From NCBI GenBank assembly GCA_937996655.1, contig CALKUK010000012.1:1-64000 (forward strand): 64,000 bases of DNA. The letters are read 5' to 3'. This DNA comes from an uncultured Sphingomonadaceae bacterium (lineage in GTDB: Bacteria > Pseudomonadota > Alphaproteobacteria > Sphingomonadales > Sphingomonadaceae). The stretch's first letter is position 1. The number at the start of each line of letters is the position of its first letter. Under the pieces are notes generated by a model that saw only the letters and a program-made list of their open reading frames with translations, did not search any database and was not told where the DNA came from. Below are positions 50,928-58,928 of this stretch, one piece after another. The position numbers and the translations under genes are program-made.

Positions 50928-51905
50928 ATGGCTAAAGCTGTGCGCTTTTATGAAACCGGCGGCCCTGAGGTGTTGAAGGTTGAAGAGGTGGAGGTCGGCG
51001 CGCCCGGCCCGGGCGAAGTGCGCCTGCGCCATGCCACGGTTGGTTGCAATTTCGCCGACACCTATTTCCGCTCTGGCTATTATCCGGTCCAACCGCCCTG
51101 CGGCATTGGCGTCGAAGCAGCGGGCACAATCGAGGCGGTTGGGGAGGGCGTGACGCAATTCAAGGCGGGTGACCGGGTGAGCTATAATGGCAGCCCGCTG
51201 GGCGCCTATAGCAGTGAACGGGTTATGCCCGCCGCGCCGCTTTTCAAATTGCCCGATGCTGTCAGCTTTGAGGATGCGGCCGCGTCCACGATGCGGGGCC
51301 TTTCGGCCACCTATTGGCTTAAGAAAACCGATCCGCGTCTGAAGGCGGGCGACACCATCTTGTTGCATGCAGCAGCCGGCGGGGTTGGCCTGTTGGCGGT
51401 GCAGATCGCCAAGGCGATGGGCCTGCGCGTCATCGGCACCGTATCCAGCGAAGAAAAAGCGGTGCTGGCGCGGAGGCATGGCTGTGACGAGATCATCTTC
51501 TACCGCCGCGAAGATGTGGCCGCCCGCGTGAAAGACCTGACGCAGGGCGAAGGTGTTCAGACGGCTTTTGACAGCGTGGGCAAGGATACGTTTGAAGGCT
51601 CGCTCAAGTCGTTGCGGCGGCGTGGTATGCTGGTCGGCTGTGGCACCGCCTCGGGCCCATTCCCGCCCATCGATGCCTTCCAAACGATGTTGCAGGGGTC
51701 GGTCTATTTTACCCGGCCTGCCTTTGCCGATTATTATGCCGATCCGGTAGAACGTGCCGAGCTCTCTGACTTTTGGTTCTCCAACCTCGCGGCAGGCAAG
51801 ATCACGGTCGAAATCGGCCAGCGCTATGGCCTTGAGGATTGCGTTCAGGCGCACCGCGACATGGAGGCGGGGCGCACAATTGGTTCCTCCATTTTCGTGA
51901 TCTGA
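50928..51905 (+). CDS. Quinone oxidoreductase, zinc-less MDR family
   Basis: 325 residues beginning MAKAVRFYETGGPEVLKVEE. The catalytic N part has GCNFADTYFRSGYYPVQPPCGIGVEAAG; the NADPH part has LLHAAAGGVGLLAVQIAKAMGLRVIGTV. No zinc cysteines are seen. It reduces quinones or acts on enoyl/ketone groups. A ribosome site AGGAGAGG precedes the ATG. First gene of the operon. Confidence 0.92.
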   Translation: MAKAVRFYETGGPEVLKVEEVEVGAPGPGEVRLRHATVGCNFADTYFRSGYYPVQPPCGIGVEAAGTIEAVGEGVTQFKAGDRVSYNGSPLGAYSSERVMPAAPLFKLPDAVSFEDAAASTMRGLSATYWLKKTDPRLKAGDTILLHAAAGGVGLLAVQIAKAMGLRVIGTVSSEEKAVLARRHGCDEIIFYRREDVAARVKDLTQGEGVQTAFDSVGKDTFEGSLKSLRRRGMLVGCGTASGPFPPIDAFQTMLQGSVYFTRPAFADYYADPVERAELSDFWFSNLAAGKITVEIGQRYGLEDCVQAHRDMEAGRTIGSSIFVI

Positions 51906-51916
51906 AAGGGCAGCGC

Positions 51917-52765
51917 ATGAAGATCGCGAAACTAACCACGCATATTGGCGCCGAACTTTCTGGCGTGAACATCGCCGAGGCAGCGACCAATGACGATCTG
52001 TTTGGAGAAATCCACGCGGCCCTGCTCGACCACAAGGTCCTGTTCCTGCGCGATCAGGAGATCAGTCGCGCCGATCATGTCGCTTTTGCCGAACGCTTTG
52101 GTGCACTAGAAGGTCACCCGGTGGCGGGCAGCGACCCCGATCATCCCGGCCTTGTCCGAATTTATAAAGACGAAAACTCCCCGCCCGATTATTATGAAAA
52201 CTCTTGGCATGCCGACGCCACATGGCGCGAAGCGCCGCAGATGGGCGCGGTGTTGCGTTGCATCGCCTGCCCGCCGGTCGGCGGCGACACGATGTGGGCC
52301 AATATGGAAAAGGCCTATGACGATCTACCCGACCATATCAAGGAAACGATCGCCGGGCTGAAGGCCCGCCATTCGATCGAAGCGAGCTTCGGCGCACGGA
52401 TGACCGACGAGGCGCGTTTGGCGCTGAAGGCCCGCTTCCCGGATGCGGAACATCCCGTCGTCCGCACCCACCCCGAAACCGGGCGTCAGGCGCTCTATGT
52501 CTGCGGCTTTACGACCCATTTCACGAATTTTCACACGGCTGTCAATGTCCACTACGGGCAGGATTATGCGCCCGGCGCGGCGCAGCTGCTTCATTATCTG
52601 ATCGGCCGGGCGGCGATCCCAGAATATCAGGTGCGGTGGCGCTGGCAGCCCAATTCCATGGCGATTTGGGACAATCGCTGCACCCAACATTACGCCGTCA
52701 TGGATTACGCGCCGACCGTCCGCAAGATGGAGCGGGCCGGGATCATCGGTTCCAAGCCCTTTTGA
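51917..52765 (+). CDS. TauD/TfdA-family 2-oxoglutarate dioxygenase
   Basis: 282 residues. The Fe(II) ligands are HxD in SWHADATWREAP and the distal His in DNRCTQHYAVMDY; an Arg in VRKMERAG would bind 2-oxoglutarate. The length matches TfdA/TauD enzymes, which hydroxylate a carbon next to O, S or N and release an aldehyde. The substrate cannot be named: a sulfonate or an aryl ether are both possible. Overlap-free but only 11 bases after the first gene. Confidence 0.9.
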   Translation: MKIAKLTTHIGAELSGVNIAEAATNDDLFGEIHAALLDHKVLFLRDQEISRADHVAFAERFGALEGHPVAGSDPDHPGLVRIYKDENSPPDYYENSWHADATWREAPQMGAVLRCIACPPVGGDTMWANMEKAYDDLPDHIKETIAGLKARHSIEASFGARMTDEARLALKARFPDAEHPVVRTHPETGRQALYVCGFTTHFTNFHTAVNVHYGQDYAPGAAQLLHYLIGRAAIPEYQVRWRWQPNSMAIWDNRCTQHYAVMDYAPTVRKMERAGIIGSKPF

Positions 52766-52791
52766 TTTTCGATTTCTATAGGAGACCTGAC

Positions 52792-53856
52792 ATGCAGTTC
52801 CTCGACGATTCCCTGCTTCCCAAGAACCAAGACAAGCTCGTTATCACTGCCGCCCCTTATGGCCCGGAATGGATGCCGGAAGACTTTCTGGAAGACATTC
52901 CCGTCACGATGGAAGAGCAAGTCCAAAAGGCGGTCGATTGCTATAATGCCGGTGCCTCGGTGCTCCACCTCCACTGCCGTGAGCTGGATGGTCATGGCTC
53001 CAAGCGGTTGTCGATGTTCAACGAACTGATCGACCGCGTGCGCACTGCCGTGCCAGATATGATCATTCAGGTTGGCGGCTCGATTAGCTTTGCCCCTGAA
53101 ACCGAAGAAGACGGCGCCGAGGCCAAATGGCTGTCGGACGAAGTGCGCCACATGCTGGCAGATCTGAAGCCCGCGCCCGAACAGGTGACCATCGCCGTCA
53201 ACACGACCCAGATGAACATCATGGACCTGATGGAAGATTGGGAGTTCAAAGACACCAGCATTGGCAATGAAGCGCTTTACCATGCCTATCGCGAAATGGT
53301 CGTGCCCGCGGGTCCGCATTGGGTGGAAGAGCATCTGCGCCGTCTGACGGGGTCGGGCATCCAGCCGCATTTCCAGCTGACCTGCATGCCCGACATGGAA
53401 ACGGTGGAGCGCCTTGTCCGCCGTGGCCTGTACAAGGGGCCGCTCAACCTCACTTGGGTCGGCATTGGCGGCGGCTTTGACGGGCCGAACCCGGCGAACT
53501 TCATGGAGTTTATCCGCCGTGCCCCCGATGGCTCAACGGTCACGCTTGAAAGCGTGATGGGCAATGTCTTGCCGATCAACACGATTGCGATTGCGCTTGG
53601 CATGCACGCGCGCTGCGGGATTGAAGACACGATTTATGATCCGCATGGCAACAAGATGGGCTCGGTGGCGCAGATTGAGCAATTGGTGCGTATTTCGAGG
53701 GAACTCGGTCGCGAGGTTGCCAACGGGCAGGAAGCGCGTGCGATCTATAAGATCGGCACCCAATATAATTCGACCGAAGAGACGCTCGCGCAGCTTGGCA
53801 TGGCGCCCAACCGGGAACGCGGCCAGCTGGCCGTGCCGATCCGCGCGGCGGCATGA
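52792..53856 (+). CDS. BKACE-family beta-keto acid cleavage enzyme
   Basis: 354 residues. Typical patterns of the 3-keto-5-aminohexanoate cleavage/BKACE family: KLVITAAPYGPEW, ASVLHLHCRELDG (zinc HxH), IIQVGGSISF, GIQPHFQLTC. The family condenses a beta-keto acid with acetyl-CoA to give acetoacetate and a CoA ester. AGGAGACC precedes its start. Together with the dioxygenase it suggests side-chain removal from a carboxylated substrate. Confidence 0.88.
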   Translation: MQFLDDSLLPKNQDKLVITAAPYGPEWMPEDFLEDIPVTMEEQVQKAVDCYNAGASVLHLHCRELDGHGSKRLSMFNELIDRVRTAVPDMIIQVGGSISFAPETEEDGAEAKWLSDEVRHMLADLKPAPEQVTIAVNTTQMNIMDLMEDWEFKDTSIGNEALYHAYREMVVPAGPHWVEEHLRRLTGSGIQPHFQLTCMPDMETVERLVRRGLYKGPLNLTWVGIGGGFDGPNPANFMEFIRRAPDGSTVTLESVMGNVLPINTIAIALGMHARCGIEDTIYDPHGNKMGSVAQIEQLVRISRELGREVANGQEARAIYKIGTQYNSTEETLAQLGMAPNRERGQLAVPIRAAA

Positions 53857-54428
53857 GCGTTACTCTGGCAATCCCCGGGGACGTAACAGTCTTGTTCGTC
53901 CCCGGCTTGCGCGATCATGTCGAGGACCATTGGCAGACGCATGCAGCGCGGGCTTTGCCCCGATCCGTCACTGTCGAACCGCTGACGCAAGATCGGTTGA
54001 GCCGCGCCGCGCGTGTGGAGGCGCTGGATGCGTCGCTGTGCGCCATAAAAGGCGATGTCGTGATCGCCGCGCACAGCGCGGGCTGTCTGATGGTGGCGCA
54101 TTGGGCAACACGGCCAACCCGCGCCATTCGTGGCGCTTTGCTGGCGACGCCGGCAGACGTCGAACGCCCCCTGCCGTCCAACTATCCACGCCCGGAAGAA
54201 CTGGAGGCAGGCGGATGGGTTCCGATAGCGCGCGCGCCTTTGCCGTTCCCCACGGTTGTTGCGGCCAGCCGCAACGACCCGCTCGCCGATTATGGGCGGG
54301 TGGAAGATTTGGCGGCCAGTTGGGGGGGCAAGCTATTTGATGCGGGCGCGGTTGGTCACCTCAATCCGCCTGCGGGCTTCGGTGCTTGGCCAAGGGGGCT
54401 GGAGCTGGTCGCCCAGCTCGCGGGCTGA
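53853..54428 (+). CDS. RBBP9/YdeN-family small serine hydrolase
   Basis: 191 residues, with VLFVPGLRDHVEDHWQTH, the nucleophile in IAAHSAGCLMVAHW and a final GHLNPPAGFG containing the catalytic His. It is a small alpha/beta hydrolase of unknown substrate. Overlaps the BKACE stop by four bases (ATGA). Confidence 0.85.
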   Translation: MSVTLAIPGDVTVLFVPGLRDHVEDHWQTHAARALPRSVTVEPLTQDRLSRAARVEALDASLCAIKGDVVIAAHSAGCLMVAHWATRPTRAIRGALLATPADVERPLPSNYPRPEELEAGGWVPIARAPLPFPTVVAASRNDPLADYGRVEDLAASWGGKLFDAGAVGHLNPPAGFGAWPRGLELVAQLAG

Positions 54429-54447
54429 AAGGGGTAAGGGGGAAATA

Positions 54448-55722
54448 ATGGGCGCCGCAGTGCCATTGTCCGGTACAAAGGGGCCTGACCAGGCGACCGC
54501 TTATGGTTGGCTAGTCTTTGCGCTCAGCTTTGGGCTCTTGATTTCGGACTATATGGCGCGCCAAGTGCTGAATGCCGTATTTCCGTTGCTCAAGGCAGAG
54601 TGGCAGTTGAGCGACGGGCAATTGGGGCTGCTTTCGGGCATTGTCGCCCTCATGGTCGGGTTGTTGACCTTTCCCTTGTCGTTGGCAGCCGACCGCTGGG
54701 GTCGCGCCCGAAGCCTTGCGCTGATGGCGATCCTGTGGAGCCTTGCGACGTTGTTCTGTTCGGTCGCCACCAGCTTTAACGGCATGCTGTTGGGGCGCGC
54801 GCTCGTCGGTGTCGGCGAAGCGGCCTATGGCAGCGTTGGCATCGCGCTTGTCATCAGCGTGTTTCCACAAAGGCTGCGGGCGACGCTGTCAGCCGCTTTT
54901 ATGGCGGGTGGGCTGTTTGGGCAGGTGTTGGGCGTCGCGCTTGGCGCGCAGATCGCGGCGAGCCATGGCTGGCGGCTTGCTTTTTTCCTGATTGGCATCG
55001 GTGGCCTGGTGCTGGGTCTGCTCTATCCCATTGTCGTCCGGGATCGCCGCGTCAGCGCGTTGGCTGGGTTGGGGGTGCAAGCTGCGCCCCAGATCCCCGC
55101 GCTTCGGCATCTTTTTGCCAGCCGGTCGGTGCGGCTGGCCTATTTGGGCAGTGGGCTACAGCTGTTCGCTGCAGGGGCACTGCCGGCTTGGCTCCCGACC
55201 TACCTTAACCGATATTATGGTCTGCCGCTCGACCAAGCCGGACGGCGCGCAGCATTGCTTCTCCTCATCTGTGGGGGTGGGATGGTCTTGTGCGGGATGC
55301 TGAGTGATCGGCGGACCAAGGGCCGCCCCCTTGGTAAGATCAACCTTGCGATAGCGTATAGCCTTGGTGCCGCGTTGAGCCTTGGGCTGGCCTTCGCGCT
55401 GCCACCGGGTCCAGCCCAATTTGCGGTGCTGGCGCTTGCCATGTTCCTAGTTGCCGCCACCACCGGCCCGGCGGGTGCCATGGTTGCCAATTTGACGCCG
55501 CTTGCGCTTCATGGCTCTGCCTTTGCAACGCTGACGCTGGCAAACAATCTGCTCGGCCTCGCGCCCGGCCCGATCCTGACGGGACGGCTTGCTGATGGGC
55601 TGGGGTTGGCTGGAGCGTTACAGCTTCTGCCCTTGCCCTGCTTGATGGCTGCTGGCGTTTTTGCCCTTATGCGGCAGAGCTATCTTACCGATCTTGGTGC
55701 TTCGACGCGGGAGGACGCCTGA
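54448..55722 (+). CDS. MFS transporter (anion/organic acid type)
   Basis: 424 residues with twelve predicted helices. MFS motif LAADRWGRARSLALMA lies after helix 2 and GVGEAAYGSVGIALVISVFP in the middle. It resembles ACS/organic-acid MFS proteins. It may import the substrate of the operon. Ribosome site AAGGGGG precedes ATG 54448. Confidence 0.85.
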   Translation: MGAAVPLSGTKGPDQATAYGWLVFALSFGLLISDYMARQVLNAVFPLLKAEWQLSDGQLGLLSGIVALMVGLLTFPLSLAADRWGRARSLALMAILWSLATLFCSVATSFNGMLLGRALVGVGEAAYGSVGIALVISVFPQRLRATLSAAFMAGGLFGQVLGVALGAQIAASHGWRLAFFLIGIGGLVLGLLYPIVVRDRRVSALAGLGVQAAPQIPALRHLFASRSVRLAYLGSGLQLFAAGALPAWLPTYLNRYYGLPLDQAGRRAALLLLICGGGMVLCGMLSDRRTKGRPLGKINLAIAYSLGAALSLGLAFALPPGPAQFAVLALAMFLVAATTGPAGAMVANLTPLALHGSAFATLTLANNLLGLAPGPILTGRLADGLGLAGALQLLPLPCLMAAGVFALMRQSYLTDLGASTREDA

Positions 55723-55723
55723 T

Positions 55724-56719
55724 ATGTGCACTTATCTGGAAAAGACGCGCTTGCTTGCGCCGGGTATTGCCGTCACGCTTTTGCTGGCTGCAACGGCGAC
55801 CTTTTTGTCTGAACATTATACGGCACCCGTGATGCTCTATGCGCTGCTGATCGGGATGGCGTTCAACTTTCTGACGGAAGCCGAACGAACGCGACCGGGC
55901 ATTGAATTGGCTTCGCGCGGGTTGTTGCGGATCGGGGTGGCGCTGCTGGGCATGCGGATTGGGTGGGGCCAAGTGACCGCGCTCGGCTGGTCCCCGGTTC
56001 TGATGGTTATCGGCCTTGTCGTAGTAACGATTGGTTTTTCAGTTGGTCTTGCCCGGTTGATGGGGTTCAATCCCTTATTCGGCTTCCTTTCAGGCGGAGC
56101 GACAGCGATTTGCGGTGCTTCGGCGGCCTTGGCGCTGTCCGCCGCTTTGCCCGCACACGATAAGAAGGAGCAAGCGACGCTTTTCACGGTCATCGGCGTC
56201 TCCTTGCTGTCAACCCTAGCGATGATACTCTATCCAATCATTGCCCATTTAACTGGGCTGAGCCATCATCAGGCCGGCGTGTTCATTGGCGCAACGATCC
56301 ACGATGTCGCGCAAGTTGTGGGGGCGGGCTACGCCATTTCGCCAGATGCCGGGGATACAGCCACCATCGTAAAGCTGTTGCGCGTCGCGATGCTTCTGCC
56401 CGTCATCCTCTTGGCCGGCCAGATTACGCGTCGTCAAGCAACAGAAGTCGCGGATCGCCCGCCGCTCTTGCCTTGGTTTGTCGTCGCGTTTGCGGTGCTG
56501 GTCGTTTTGAATAGCCTCTGGCCCTTTCCAAAGCAGGTCAGCGATGCCGGCAATCTGGTTTCGCGCGCTTGTCTGGTGACGTCGATTGCCGCCATCGGGG
56601 TGAAAACCCGTCTTGGGGATATGGTGAAGATTGGTCTAAAGCCCATCATCTTAATGTTTATCGAAACCGCCTTTCTGGCGCTGCTTGTGATAGGTTTGCT
56701 GCTGAGCAGGCTGGTTTAG
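55724..56719 (+). CDS. YeiH-family membrane protein (UPF0324, putative sulfite/sulfate exporter)
   Basis: 331 residues, about nine to ten helices, with FGFLSGGATAICGASAALALSAALP and GATIHDVAQVVGAGYAISP, signature patterns of the YeiH family. Some members link to sulfur metabolism and sulfite efflux. With a TauD-type dioxygenase, sulfite release from a sulfonate is plausible but unproven. ATG follows the MFS stop directly. Confidence 0.85.
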   Translation: MCTYLEKTRLLAPGIAVTLLLAATATFLSEHYTAPVMLYALLIGMAFNFLTEAERTRPGIELASRGLLRIGVALLGMRIGWGQVTALGWSPVLMVIGLVVVTIGFSVGLARLMGFNPLFGFLSGGATAICGASAALALSAALPAHDKKEQATLFTVIGVSLLSTLAMILYPIIAHLTGLSHHQAGVFIGATIHDVAQVVGAGYAISPDAGDTATIVKLLRVAMLLPVILLAGQITRRQATEVADRPPLLPWFVVAFAVLVVLNSLWPFPKQVSDAGNLVSRACLVTSIAAIGVKTRLGDMVKIGLKPIILMFIETAFLALLVIGLLLSRLV

Positions 56720-56746
56720 TTGTCAATGCCAAGGGGGAAGAACAAA

Positions 56747-57457
56747 ATGCGGGGCAGCAGCCGAAACGCGGTCATCGTGGGGGCGTCTTCTGGGATCGGG
56801 AAGGCGATTGCGGAACAATTAGCGGCGGCTGGCTGGAGGGTTGGCTTGACGTCGCGCAAGCTCGACAACTTAAGCGAGATGGCCAATCGCCTGGGCGATC
56901 GTGTGATCGTAAAAGCGGTCGACTTGGATGACCCCGAAGGCGCGCGCAGCAGCTTGCGGACCCTTGCTGAGAAGATGGGGGGCGTTGACCTTTGGGTGCT
57001 GAATGCGGGAACGGGCATTTTGAATCGCGATTTTGCCTGGGAACCAGAACGTCAGACGATTGCCACAAATGTCATGGGCTTTGCCGCGATGACCGATGTC
57101 GCGGTGCACCATTGCATCGCGCGGGGGGAAGGGCGGATCGTTGGCATTTCGTCGGTCGCTAAGAAGCAGGGCCACCCGCTGACTGCCAGCTACAGTGGAT
57201 CGAAGGCCTTTGTGTCTATCTATCTAGATGGGGTCCGGCAATTCCTTCGTCGTGCGGCGCCTCAAGTCAGCGTGACGGAGGCGGCACCCGGATATATCGA
57301 CACGCCTTTGCAGCAATTTGACGAAGCGTTCTGGGTTGCCAGTGCGGACGAGGCTGCCCGACAGATCATCGCTGCCGCGCTGGCGCGCCGCAAGCATGCC
57401 TATGTGCCCCGGCGCTGGGGACTTATCGCCGCCTTGCTTTCGCTGATGCCACGTTGA
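56747..57457 (+). CDS. Short-chain dehydrogenase/reductase
   Basis: 236 residues with the NAD(P) motif VGASSGIGKAIAEQL, the NAG motif VLNAGTGI, catalytic Ser in GISSVAKKQG and Tyr/Lys in SYSGSKAF. Probably oxidises or reduces an alcohol or aldehyde made in the operon. AAGGGGGAAG precedes ATG 56747; an upstream TTG is also in frame. Last gene of the operon, followed by repeat copy 3. Confidence 0.88.
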   Translation: MRGSSRNAVIVGASSGIGKAIAEQLAAAGWRVGLTSRKLDNLSEMANRLGDRVIVKAVDLDDPEGARSSLRTLAEKMGGVDLWVLNAGTGILNRDFAWEPERQTIATNVMGFAAMTDVAVHHCIARGEGRIVGISSVAKKQGHPLTASYSGSKAFVSIYLDGVRQFLRRAAPQVSVTEAAPGYIDTPLQQFDEAFWVASADEAARQIIAAALARRKHAYVPRRWGLIAALLSLMPR

Positions 57458-57523
57458 ACCGCGGCTTCGGGAAAATGCCAACCGGCTGATTTGTTTGGTG
57501 AGCCGAAATCACCAGCTTGAATA

Positions 57524-57567
57524 TGTTCGCGTCTTCATTCCGCATGGCGCGCCACAAGGGCATAAAC
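57524..57567 (+). repeat. Dispersed intergenic repeat, copy 3
   Basis: TGTTCGCGTCTTCATTCC, then GCATGGCGCGCCACAAGGGC. It lies 67 bases after the SDR stop. It matches copy 4 almost base for base over about 30 bases and shares GGTGAGCCG with copy 2 upstream. Confidence 0.75.
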
Positions 57568-57624
57568 TTTGAAATTTGAGTTCTAGTTTTGACCGAGTTT
57601 CGGGGCTAGGCGACAAGACCGCTG

Positions 57625-57717
57625 TTAATAGCCGGTATCCTGAGGGGCGCCTTCGCAGAGCTGTTCAATGTCAACTTTGCCTGGGATGCTCACCGCCTTG
57701 CTGATCCGGTCCAGCAC
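57625..57717 (-). pseudogene. Possible C-terminal gene remnant
   Basis: The minus strand reads (GTG)LDRISKAVSIPGKVDIE, then QLCEGAPQDTGY and a stop, with no usable start or upstream coding frame. It looks like the tail of a lost gene, but I cannot name it. Chance is possible for 30 codons. Confidence 0.25.
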
Positions 57718-57779
57718 ATTGGTTGTGCCGCTTTACGGCCACTGAAAATTACCTGATATCGCATCGAAGGAGCAAGGCG

Positions 57780-58811
57780 ATGTCAAAGAGCAGCGATTTT
57801 TTCGGCCAAGTGGAACCCGGGGCGACACCCTATAGTTTTTTCCGGGTCATCGCGCAGTCCTTCGGCGATACGCCCGAACGGTTGTTGGCCATTCTAGATG
57901 GAACCGGAGTGGCGCCGGACAATCTTGAGAACGAGCGTGCCGCATTTAACCTCGATCAGCAGCTGCGCCAGATAGACAATTTGAACAGGGTCGTTGGCCC
58001 GGACTGGGTGCTGAAGGCGCCTGGGTTGGTTCGGGCTACGAGCCACGATGCGCTGAGCATTGCCGTGCTCAATGCGCCTACGATCAAGGCTGGCCTGCTG
58101 GTCATCAGAGATGCATTGCCAGGACGGGTCACGCGAGTTCGGACGAAATATCTTGAGCGAAAAGAAGGTGCCGAACTTGCCATTGATCTGGGCAGCGGGC
58201 TTGGGAACGACCGCGCGCGTCCTCTCGCTGAAATCTTCTTACTCAGCGCGCTCGCAATGATTGAGGCGCAATCGCCCGTTCCAAGCGAAGGTATCTGCCT
58301 TTCCTTCGTTGGCGAAGAACCCGCTCATGGTTCGGCGCTTCGCGGCTCGACCGGAGTGCAAGTGAACTATGGCAGCGCATCTCATTCGATATTCGTGCCC
58401 AAGCGATATCTAGCGATCCGCCCGCCCTTTGCCGACTTGGCATTCCACGAAATTGCGCGTGAACGCCTTGAACAGGATGCCCGCCGTTCGCGAACTGCTG
58501 GGGGGATACGAAGTCGGGTCGAAAGGATGCTGACAGGATCGCCGAATGGCCGCCTCAGTTCGCAAGTTGTGGCGCGAAGCCTGGGTCTGTCGCCTCGGAC
58601 ACTGACACGAAAGCTATCAGAAGGGGGAACCGATCTGCGCAAGCTGATCGATGCCGAGCTGGCTAGAAGGGTAAATAACTATGCAAAATCGTCTAAATTT
58701 ACCTTTTCAGAAATCGGGGAACGGCTGGGTTATGCCGATCCGACCAGCTTTAGCCGGGCACGTCGGCGTTGGCGTAGCGCGTCCGATAATGCGTTTTCTG
58801 AAGAAGTCTGA
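57780..58811 (+). CDS. AraC-family regulator of the BVMO unit
   Basis: 343 residues. The N-terminal AraC-arabinose-binding-like domain includes RVIAQSFGDTPERLLAIL. The C-terminal HTH has SSQVVARSLGLSPRTLTRKLSEGG and FSEIGERLGYADPTSFSRARRRW. It lies 117 bases upstream of the monooxygenase on the same strand and likely activates it. Ribosome site AAGGAG precedes ATG 57780. Confidence 0.85.
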   Translation: MSKSSDFFGQVEPGATPYSFFRVIAQSFGDTPERLLAILDGTGVAPDNLENERAAFNLDQQLRQIDNLNRVVGPDWVLKAPGLVRATSHDALSIAVLNAPTIKAGLLVIRDALPGRVTRVRTKYLERKEGAELAIDLGSGLGNDRARPLAEIFLLSALAMIEAQSPVPSEGICLSFVGEEPAHGSALRGSTGVQVNYGSASHSIFVPKRYLAIRPPFADLAFHEIARERLEQDARRSRTAGGIRSRVERMLTGSPNGRLSSQVVARSLGLSPRTLTRKLSEGGTDLRKLIDAELARRVNNYAKSSKFTFSEIGERLGYADPTSFSRARRRWRSASDNAFSEEV

Positions 58812-58928
58812 TTTGGCCGAAAATGACAACTAATCGGCTCACCCTGCTATCTGCGAATGCATAAGGCCGTGCCATTCTCCAGCGATGAGCAAACCGCATC
58901 GTCATAATGTGCTTGAGAGGAGAGGGGC

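Larger units (their letters stand above)
57458..57779. other. Intergenic region with repeat copy 3 and possible gene remnant
   Basis: 322 bases holding repeat copy 3 (57524-57567), a hairpin-like GGTGA-GCCGAAA-TCACC before it, and a minus-strand frame that may be the end of a lost gene (57625-57717). Confidence 0.6.

Noticed and set aside
54551..54562. TGGCGCGCCA palindrome in the MFS gene as a fifth repeat copy
   Set aside because: Only the palindrome matches; it lies in a coding frame (DYMARQ) and lacks the flanking TTCATTCC and AAGGGC.
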